Shown here piece after piece: positions 55,890 through 64,000 of a stretch of DNA of 64,000 bases; position 1 is the stretch's first letter; each line of letters begins with the position of its first letter. Under the pieces are notes generated by a model. The model ran no database searches. It was not told the DNA's origin and saw only the letters and a program-made list of their open reading frames with translations. This stretch comes from Saturnia japonica. Taxonomy: Eukaryota > Arthropoda > Insecta > Lepidoptera > Saturniidae. The position numbers were made by a program, and so were the translations under genes. The stretch lies in assembly GCA_033032175.1 (NCBI GenBank), contig CM065307.1, forward strand, positions 8,308,001 through 8,372,000, written 5' to 3'.

Positions 55890-56030
55890 ATGGTGTGCGT
55901 TGCCAAGGTTACCGGTTGGGTGCGATCAGCTGGACTTACGTAAGGTGAGTTAGACCGGTACGATGTGGCGCGGCGGGGCGGGGCAAGGCGGCTTGGTGAG
56001 AGACGTGCGGGGAGGTGCTTAGGGCCGATC
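55890..56030. other. GC-rich island with donor-like sites
   Basis: GATGTGGCGCGGCGGGGCGG and surrounding CpG-rich text. GTAAGGTGAGT at about 55940 gives overlapping plus-strand splice donor matches, which would fit the end of a non-coding first exon. No product can be proposed. Confidence 0.25.
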
Positions 56031-57220
56031 GATACTTGCTTTCGTCTCTTGTTATCGCTTCCCAACGGAGTATTCATACTAAAGTATTACATTCCTGTCA
56101 CATCATACAAAGATACTTGATCCAAAACATTAAAGTATTGTTCTCTTGGCAGTTCCTTTGGTTTAGGATAATTATTATCTATGTAATTGAATCGCTTCTG
56201 ATAATATTTACGAGCTTATTTAGTGTTGTTTGTTGCGATAAATATCCATATAACTGGATCAGATTATTAATGTCAATACCACTTTAATTCTTTGGAAATA
56301 TAATTAGTAGGTACCTACCAGAATTCTAGTAAAAATTAAATACATATATATTTTATTATTATTATAACTTAGAAAATATAAAATTTAATTCCGATATCGC
56401 ATACTTACCTACATGAAAATGGATAGGCCTCGGAATCACGGTAATTAAATTTACATAAAGTGCGAAAGGGAAACAATGAAAGTAGTAGTGAATTTTATCA
56501 ATATCTAGAGTAAGAAATGTCTGTTTAATGAGTTACCAAATAGGTATTCAATTGCTGATCGATATTTAAGTAATATATATAAATACAACCATGTGACGGC
56601 ATCAAAATTTTGTATTTGATTGGGTATTTAAAAATTGGAAAGAAAAGGTAAAAATGGTGAAAATTTAAAAACACCCATTTTTACCAGGTATACGTTAAAA
56701 ATACCGGGTATAAATTCTGAATGTAAGTTGTAATGTTTCGTCCAGTACGATAAAGGCAAAACTTTTCATAATAAAACCAAATAATAATGTTTTAGAAAAC
56801 CTACATTAACATTTTCAGTCGCATGATTCAATAATTTAAAAACATATTGTAATTTAAATTTATAAATCTGTAATTCTTTCTGTACATTTAATATTTTTTC
56901 AAAATTTCCCCTATAGGCATAATACATGAACGATACAGATTACTAATATGCCATTAGAAAATTTTTTGTTTGTCTGTCGGTCTGTTTGTATGTTCGGATT
57001 TCTCAAAATGGCTTGACCGATTCCTTTGAAATTTTATACACGGGATGCTTGTCATTGGTCAATCGATGATAGATCGAATATTATTATCTTTTATGCCAAT
57101 TAAATTTTAAAAGTTACCGACGAAATAAGATGCTGAGGTAACTAAGAACAAGATTCGCACTTGCAGACTAGAATGGCTCAATAGTCAATAGTCATTCTAG
57201 TGTGAAAGTACCTTCCAGCA
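56031..57220. other. No gene; repeat fragment at 56940-57120
   Basis: AT-rich. GTCTGTCGGTCTGTTTGTAT and ATTTCTCAAAATGGCTTGAC then CGATTC are familiar lepidopteran repeat text, with no ends visible. Confidence 0.4.
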
Positions 57221-57234
57221 ACACTGACTGTTAC

Positions 57235-59540
57235 ACTGTTAGCCTGAGGGGCCCTATCCAATAACAGAATCGCTGATGGCTTTTACAGCTTTACTGGGCT
57301 TGGGGGTGAGCGCTTAAGGCACTCAGCCGCAAAAGCGTGTGCAACATGCGCGCAAGGGTGCCAAAGTGGCCGGACCTCGGCTTGGGCTGTTGCCGCGATT
57401 GCAATGAAGTCACGATCTGACTAATTCCCTAACCGTATATTTAAAGCTAAACTAACATATATATATATATATATATACATGTCCCTGCCTCCTGGGAGGA
57501 AGAATGGAACATGTGTATATGTATTTAGTGTTCTGAAATATGGTCTACACTATGTAGCATAAAAAAGAGAAAAAAAAACAGGTCCCTTACTGAACCTATG
57601 TACCTAAGTGGTCTGCACGTATGTATATATTGTGTGTAGTGATGTATGCGGGTAGCTAAGTGATTGCAAGTGCAGTGTCACTTGTATCGCGCGGACGGCT
57701 GCCAGACTAGAGGGGTTAACACCGAGGAACGGACATAGGCTTGAGTTGCAGCAGAAGAGGGGGGTCGCGACGGTGGGTGTGCGGGAGCGAAATTAGCCGC
57801 CCGTACCCTGTGGAGGGAACGGTGGTTACGCGGGTTTGGGCGTGAACACGCTCTGTTTGGAGAGACGATTGAGTAAATTACGCGTTTCTTGTTTCGATTT
57901 CGTCATCGGGGTCAGAAAAGACGTTATGTGGCCTGCGTCCTAGGCGGTGGTGGGTGTGTTTCGGTCGGGGAAGTTGGATCGTGTGTCAAAGAAGAATTCT
58001 GTGCCTATTAGAAGCGTAAATGACTGTATCGTCAGCGTATATACCTACTTGGACCTCGAGAGGATGGGGTACGTCACTGATGTACAGGTTGAAGAGACAA
58101 GTCGTCAGAATGGAGCCTTGAGGGACACCTGAGCGTACAGGTTTTGGTGTGGATAGTACACCTTTGACTCGGTAGCAGAAGGTGCGGCCGGTGAGATAGT
58201 CGCGGATGATATGAACTAATCTATCTGGGACTTGTAAGTGGTGTAACTTGCGGACTAGTCCGGCGTGCCAGTCCATATCGACGGCCTTGGCGATGTCGAA
58301 GAAGACAGCGAGCGTACGGTATGGGTGATCTTTAACTTTCGCGAAGTTAGTCGCTATGTGCTCTGTGAGGCGTTGCTCTTGATGCGTACAAGAGTGACGA
58401 GCGCGGAAATCGAATTGTTCCGGGGGTATAGGCTTACATCGTATATCACGGTTTTGAGACCGTTCAGAAGGAGCCGCTCTTAGAGTTTACCTAGTGTGTT
58501 TAGGAGACTGATCGGGCGGTAGCTATCGGGAAACGATGCTTGTTTGCCGTGCTTGTGAATACCTATGACTATGGCTGTTTTTCAGGCGGCTGGGAAATGA
58601 CAGTGGGTTATGCTTACATTGAAGATTCAAACCAAGAGTGATATGAGGTGATCGGGAAGAAGTTTAAGCACTTAATTCCTGATCCCGTCAGGACTAGGTG
58701 ACTATTTAAGATTAAGGCTTTTAATGATGGAACAGACATAGGGTTAGGATATTCGAGGGACGGACCTAAATGATTTCGCGTACTGACGACTCGATAGAGT
58801 TGACGTGTGCGTTGTCTATACCGTCGCTGTTTGGGGAGAACTGGCTCTCCAGACAAGCGGTGAGACACTCCGCCTTGTCTTCGCTATCGAATGCTAGTGG
58901 AAGACCCAGGCCTCTTGCGAGGGGTGACATTGGAGAGGAGTATTCTATTTTAAGCGATCAAGCTAATTTCCAGTATGCGAGATGGGACGGTCTGAGACCT
59001 TCTACGAGGTTGTCCCAAGTACGACTATACAGCTATATTCTGATATTCGAGCTTTGAACGCTCTTTGTAATGCGCGTAACCGTTCGCGGTTGTCCCTAAA
59101 TGGGCATGAGTCGTGCCTGCATGTCGCAGCGTTCTTTTCCGTCTACAATGCTCGCAGGTCGGCAGGGAGTACAAAGCGGCGATCGTTCACCACTTTGCTC
59201 TCTCTCGAGGCCTCTCTGATGCCAACCTGGAGGTGGTCGACGAGGGAATCGATAACTAAGTCGGCGACTACGACTGACTGTAGTACGTCAGGGACCCTCT
59301 ATCTAGGCTGGCCGAGGACGGCCTGTTCGCGAGATAGTTTTTGAGTTTCGCTTAGTCAACCACCTGGACGGAGAGAGGGCTGTGGTTGGAGGATGACCGG
59401 GCGGTGATCGGATTCGAGTTCGTGTACGACTTCTTTATGTTGTAACCGAAGCTCGATACCTTTCAGTAGGGCCACATCAAGCACTGTCCGACGACAGTTA
59501 GCTTGAAAATGGGTACGTTCTGAGGGAGTTATGACGTCAA
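57235..59540 (-). mobile_element. Non-LTR retrotransposon LINE A, copy 2 (longest)
   Basis: About 2.3 kb on the minus strand, truncated just before the end of the endonuclease (VVHELESDHRPVILQ near 59400, the SDH catalytic motif of APE-type endonucleases). It runs through the linker and the reverse transcriptase. Conserved blocks are FPAA...KTAIVIGIHKHGK, SYRPISLLNTLGKL, DWHAGLVRKLHHLQVPDRLV, SGVPQGSILTTCLFNLYISD and YADDTVIYASNR. A 3' UTR closely related to the copy at 16 kb ends near 57235 without a clear A tail. Several stops break the frame. It has higher GC content than its neighbours. It is the best template in this window for the family. Confidence 0.83.
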
Positions 59541-60480
59541 AGTTAACGTAACGTAACGTAAACGAATAATATTAATATAACCCATAAATTCAATGTATAA
59601 ACCAAAATGATACCTAGAACAAAATCGCGCGGCAGTGCGTGCCATCTTGTATCAATATAAAAAAGTAAACATGAAAATATTTGACTTCATTGATATAACA
59701 ATCGTACGTAAAAAAACATGACTTCTCAGTTATATAACGTTAAGGATCACTGCTAAATCAGGCATACGTAATAAATAGACTTCTTTTCAACGCAAAATTC
59801 TTTTTTTCTTACATGTCAACCGCACGTAAAAATGTAACTTGTTAGTTATGTGAAGGTATGATATGTGCGTTATGTCAGTTGTAAAGTCAGTTTTTAACAA
59901 AAAAGAAAACTAACTACTATGACTTTGAAGTGCTCCTTAGTGTATCGCCAAAGTTGAATGTCCAATGCCAATGAAATTAAAATGGGACCACCTTTGAGGT
60001 ATCCCCTAATAAAAAAAAAACATCCAAATCGGTTAATAAACAAAGAATTTTACAATTCACAAGCACGTTTGTTTTATACAAAAACGTAAATTATTATAAG
60101 AATATCCAATATTATGAAAAAACGAAGACTAGGTACGAGTTTAATATCAGCGCCTGATGTTTTATGGAAATAACCTATTATAGTGCTGCGTTGCTAATAC
60201 TTTATGCCAGGCATTATAATTAAAGCAAAATACATTTTTGCTTCTACTTTACTATTGAAGATTTAAAAGTTTCTCTATTGAAAATACCGTTGTTGATTAA
60301 ATAAACTTGGTGATACTTAGTAGATATTATATACATCATTTTCGTGTATGTATTACATTTTTAAATTTGCATGTTCGGTTTGTTATCGATGGATAATAGA
60401 ATTAAACATTACGAAGTGATTTCTTTGTATAATGCCATATTTATTTTCATTTGCTTAATATTAATTTGCATCGGTGTATC
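59541..60480. other. No coding sequence; likely upstream region of the gene at 60.6 kb
   Basis: AT-rich. It holds no open frame of note and probably includes distal promoter sequence for the exon at 60600. Confidence 0.35.
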
Positions 60481-60599
60481 TTGCTTAGCTTCAGGATTAT
60501 TTACTTGGCTTTCGTCGTTTCTGCTATGTTACAGCGCGCGTTTGTAGTGATCAACGCAGTGGTGTGATGTTGTTGTGGGTACGACATTGGTAAAACGGA

Positions 60600-60736
60600 A
60601 TGTCGTCACCGGCGCGGGCGTCGCCGCCCACCGTGCCGGCCGGCGCTGGCATGCTGCCCCCCGGCCCAGGACCATCACGGCAACGCTCCCTTAAGGACCG
60701 CCTCAAAGAAGGAATAACTGGCCCTTTCCATTGGCA
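60600..60736 (+). CDS. First coding exon of an unidentified gene
   Basis: The ATG at 60600 opens [20 protein letters not shown] then [20 protein letters not shown] then GPFHW. The exon ends with two bases of the next codon at a strong donor (GGCA then GTAAGT) at 60737. The first half is Pro/Ala/Gly-rich and disordered; [19 protein letters not shown] looks like a conserved, structured start. High GC with CpG, against AT-rich flanks, fits a real 5' exon. No splice acceptor or stop precedes it, and 5' UTR with GC-rich text begins near 60530. The rest of the gene lies to the right, outside or after a long intron. I do not recognise the protein. Confidence 0.62.
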
Positions 60737-61518
60737 GTAAGTCTTAAATTAATCATTTTAATGACAATTCTTTATAGGTCCTGTAATTTGAGCTGGTCGG
60801 GTTCATGATTAATTTGCTTTTGATAATAATGCGCAAATAAAACCCGCTTCGCTTTTTATTTTGCTTTTAATTATTTAGTAACATATTAAGTTTGATATAA
60901 ATCACAAAGTCGTATGTGGCATGTTGCATGATTATCGTGTCTTGCAATCTCGTTTTTGCACTAATTTGTGTTGTTACATTGTTAAATTGTTTGAAAGGAT
61001 ATATCAAGTGATAAAAACATAATTAATTATAAAGCAGTGAATATAAGCTTTCACTAGTACGAGTGTTAGATAGTTTATAATTAAAATTACCATCGACACC
61101 ACCATATAAATATAATCGACACTTATTAATTATTATCTGTAAGTCGTAACTTACGGAAGCGGCATATTTACTTAGTGTCAAGAATGTTTGAAAGATTATT
61201 ATAATGTTTTACGAGTAGCCATGAACAATTTTGCTTTCAAGATAATTACTTCGGGCCTATGATGACTTGTCAAAAGTTCATTGTTAGCTTTTGTTTCCCG
61301 AATGGTATTCTAATGATTTAATGCATGTAACAGGAGATATTTATGTCCTTCTCTGTAATCGTTTATTATCATTAAAATTGAATATACTAAATTTAAACTT
61401 ATATTGGTATATGTATAACTTGCACCAAACTTTTTAGTCGGTCTGAATTCTGAACACTTCATGCAGCAAAGAATCCTTACTTGCGCATTGTACAGTACAG
61501 TAGTTATTATTATTTATA
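60737..61518 (+). other. Intron 1 of the gene at 60600
   Basis: AT-rich sequence that begins GTAAGTCTT. No following coding exon was found before the right edge, so the intron is at least 3 kb and has collected the hAT, LINE, Helitron and SINE insertions listed below. Confidence 0.45.
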
Positions 61519-61526
61519 CTTAGAAC

Positions 61527-62642
61527 TAGAGATGAAATAGATAGTGGTTTGGCCGGATACCGGATATTCGGCCCTTTATAGCGTTATTTTTATTATATTT
61601 TATTTTTATTAATCGCTTTACAACAATTGTTACATTTGCACATGCTAAATATGTATTATAAAGATTTTTACATAAATTATGATTACAATGTACAATTTAT
61701 CACTAAACACAGCTTGCTTATATGTAAAACGAAGTAACAACAAAAACAGTAAATATAAATGAAAAGACATTTAAAATAACACATTAATTGGGCATAAAAT
61801 GAAGAATAAAATATATCTTATACATGTAATTATTATAAACTAAAGTGTAAGTAAGGTTAACCAGGTAACCTAGGTAAGTAGGTTTAACCAGGTGGTTAAT
61901 CGTTTAAATTTAATTAAATTATTGTGAAGTAATTCGCGGTTATTAAATTTATTGTACAAATTGCTAATTCTAGATACAGGAGAATTTAAATCAAAAACAG
62001 TTTTTCTAAACGGAGAATTCAATAGGTTATTGTAATAACGAGAAGAAATCCTGAAACCAAACATACTCAGCAGTTCAGGACTGGCTATATGGTTATTAAA
62101 GATCTAGAATAATATCATTAAATCAAATATATTTCTGCGTGTTTCTAAAGATTCAATTTTATATTGATCTAGTAACTTACGATAGCTAGAATCTTTTCTT
62201 TGAATACACAAAGAATAAGCTAAGTGTTTAGTAAATCGTTTTCGAATTCGCTCCAAACGCAAAGTATGTGTTACATAGTGTGGACGCCATACTACAGTGC
62301 AGTATTCTAATATACCTCTCACTAACGTATTTTATAAATAAATCTTGATTCTAGGATCTCGAAATGGTTTACAATTTCGGATCACGAAGTCACGTTACAT
62401 GACGCGATCAGTTTGATTTGAATATTGGCGCGGTGAACGAGATCGGAAATAAACGAAACTAATTAATAAAACAAACATTTTTGACGTGCTATTATAAAAA
62501 TTAACGGTGTCCATAACCTATTGTGGTATTGTGCCTTGTGTAAAATAATGAGAATTTTTTGAATTTTACTATCTGGAACCCGGCCGGATACTAACTTACT
62601 ATCCGGATACCAGATAGTTACCGGATATCCGTTTCATCTCTA
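61527..62642. mobile_element. Non-autonomous hAT element with perfect 8-bp target duplication
   Basis: CTTAGAAC occurs at 61519-61526 and 62643-62650. Between them the ends are inverted copies: TAGAGATGAAATAGATA on the left, TAGAGATGAAACGGATA as the inverse of the right, followed by CCGGATACC words on both sides. An exact 8-bp duplication is diagnostic of hAT. The interior is mostly a LINE fragment inserted later. No hAT transposase is present. Confidence 0.85.
61588..62345 (-). pseudogene. LINE 3' fragment inside the hAT element
   Basis: Minus-strand frames 62104-62322 and 61870-62064 read RGILEYCTVVWRPHYVTHTL, RLERIRKRFTKHLAY, then FRISSRYYNNLL and LNSPVSRISNLYNKF. This is the typical C-terminal domain of Jockey/R1-type ORF2 proteins. 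It is followed by an AT-rich 3' UTR to about 61588. The 5' part, with the reverse transcriptase core, is missing. It differs from LINE A. Confidence 0.72.
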
Positions 62643-62720
62643 CTTAGAACACTATGTGTTATCTTGCTTTTAGATAATCATTATTTTTTTTAATTGTTAT
62701 TTAATATAATTTATAAAATA

Positions 62721-63240
62721 CTAGCTATGCCTGCAACTTCTATCGCGTGGACTACATACGCGCTAATCGTGCTACTCCCGTACCCGGTTTTATATTTATT
62801 GTAGGTGATCCTTAGAAGATAGACATATAATACGCTCTCGCTGACTTCTTTGTAGGTCTTTTCAATGTCTACAATTATGTGCTTAGTACATTATTTGCTA
62901 TATCTCTTATAGTTTACTCAGCGTAAGCCATTTAAGCGCCCTAATTGATTCGCCATGACCAGTTTTTTTTATTTGTGAGGAGCCCTAATTCTTTTTCTAA
63001 AATAAAAGTAGCCTAAGTTACTTCCTATAAGATCAGCTATCTATTAGTGAAAATCCCGTCAAAATCGGTCCAACCGTTTCGGAGATTACCCCGAACAAAC
63101 AGCCAGACAGACGGACAAAAATAAAAAGAAGTTTTTTCTGTTATGGGTATCGTATATACTTACTTCCATATGCATTTAGTAAAAAGTTGTTATTTTGACA
63201 TTACAAACAGACACTTAAATTTAATTAATTGTATTGATAT
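62721..63240 (-). mobile_element. Helitron family H1, copy in the intron
   Basis: Minus strand from an ATATCAATACAATTAATTAA-like start (63240) to GATAGAAGTTGCAGGCATAG then CTAGT (62721). The core (CCGTTTCGGAGATTACCCCG on the plus strand) is shared with the other H1 copies. The hairpin end is more mutated than at 37 or 45 kb. Confidence 0.73.
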
Positions 63241-63289
63241 CAAGTTTTAATTTTCTTTTTTTTGTCGTTAAATGTATATGATGTCGGCT

Positions 63290-63592
63290 TAGCGCTGTGG
63301 CCACAATCTCACCAGATCTTAAGTGGCCATGTGGCCCAAGATGATAACACGTTGAGCCTAGTGAAGACTGGCTTTCAAGTTCAGCTGCCAATTGGTGCTT
63401 GGTTACAGCTTGTCAACTTGAGGCTGTTAGCTAACCAGGCGGGAATTAGAAAAAACCCTACCTCCATGCCATGGTTTTATCATGAGGTTTTCCTTCACCG
63501 AAAGCTCAGAGTCATTCCAGGAGTTCGAACTCACGAAGATCTACGCGGTGTCCGTACACCCTACCAACTGAGCCATCATTGCTGCAAGTAAT
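63290..63592 (-). mobile_element. tRNA-derived SINE, minus strand
   Basis: In reverse, GATGGCTCAGTTGGTAGGGT holds the A box (63564-63575) and GGAGTTCGAACTC the B box (63520-63532). The body follows with CGGTGAAGGAAAACCTCATG, a conserved arthropod SINE motif, then ACCATGGCATGGAGGTAGGG. No complete tRNA fold. A 109-codon plus-strand frame across it is only the reverse of the SINE. Confidence 0.72.
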
Positions 63593-64000
63593 AAAAAAGC
63601 ATACAGTTTTTATTTCCTCATTTTTTAATTTTTAAACGCAACTCCTAAGTTGATTGATATTGATTAATAGATATTTTGTATTGCAACACTGAAACTAATT
63701 TGACAGTGAAGCTAACCGTCTGTCAATTTAGTATTCACTCACACTCGCGATGTCGTGACGATGTCCTCTCAGTACAGTAAGTATTCTGTGTTGTAGTGTA
63801 AGCACAGAACACATTCCCGGAGGGTGTAAGAGCTTGTGTAGACGGCACCGCGGAAGCGCCGCCGCACAGTGGACGGAAATCGGAGCCTCCCTTTCATAGG
63901 ATTTTAGAAAAATGAAATCTATCATTTGATAGTTTTAAGTATACAGTTTTGTCAAAACGGTCATATCATTGAGCTATTTAGCAATTTCAAGTATTGTTTT
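63593..64000. other. No gene assigned; GC-rich patch at 63735-63890
   Basis: ATGTCCTCTCAGTACA followed by GTAAGT (about 63761) could be a very short alternative first exon, and a CpG-rich block follows. Support is too weak to call. Confidence 0.25.

Noticed and set aside
58614..59344. Several frames on both strands at 58.6-59.3 kb as genes
   Set aside because: They are fragments and shadows of the LINE A endonuclease to reverse-transcriptase linker.
63262..63591. 109-codon plus-strand frame as a gene
   Set aside because: It is the reverse strand of a tRNA-derived SINE with clear A and B boxes.

Overview
This is eukaryotic nuclear DNA, almost certainly from a moth or butterfly. The window is AT-rich and gene-poor and is dominated by transposable elements. 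The order is inferred from repeat types typical of Lepidoptera: Helitrons whose 3' ends read like GCGAAGCCACGGGCATAGCT then AGT, and an RTE-clade LINE with a (GAT)n tail. There are also copia, mariner, hAT, pogo and Harbinger-like remnants and tRNA-derived SINEs. No species can be named from the sequence alone.

Host genes are few. A complete intronless ANKRD13C-like gene lies on the minus strand (2708-4039). A very short two-exon gene for a 73-residue secreted Gly/Tyr-rich protein lies on the minus strand (coding exons 20802-20846 and 20548-20724, with a 77-bp GT-AG intron). It can only be seen by splicing by eye. A Pro/Ala/Gly-rich first coding exon with a consensus splice donor (60600-60736, plus strand) starts a gene that runs off the right edge. 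Several GC-rich islands (about 18.7, 34.4-36.0, 54.1 and 55.9 kb) could be promoters or 5' exons, but no product can be assigned.

Layout. 1-5.5 kb: flank, ANKRD13C-like gene, and a broken pogo/Tigger transposase. 6.1-11.9 kb: a decayed hAT element split by a copia retrotransposon with LTRs, a tRNA-iMet-type primer site and a 5-bp target duplication; a second hAT copy at 23.2-24.4 kb supplies the empty site. 12-18.2 kb: mariner fragment; 5'-truncated RTE LINE interrupted by a 581-bp block repeated identically at 19.6-20.2 kb; one LINE inserted into another; Harbinger-like element with a Myb/SANT domain. 20.4-21 kb: the small secreted gene. 24.9-29.5 kb: LINE 3' end, MITE, SINE head, Helitron, second mariner. 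29.5-33.5 kb: nothing recognised. 33.5-46 kb: at least four copies of one Helitron family, a SINE with target duplications, a solo LTR, and a triple nest at 42.7-44.5 kb (LINE tail inside a TRIM inside a mariner). 48-52.5 kb: pogo-type MITE with perfect 21-bp inverted repeats, further Helitrons, solo LTR and a TA-flanked MITE. 57.2-59.5 kb: a longer copy of the LINE seen at 16 kb. 60.6-64 kb: first exon and its intron, which holds a hAT element with a perfect 8-bp target duplication (itself holding a LINE fragment), a Helitron and a SINE.

The window has no operon-like or pathway organisation. Its history is one of layered insertion. The clearest points for follow-up are the hidden secreted gene, the exact 581-bp duplication with non-element breakpoints, and the nested insertions that give a relative order of transposon activity.
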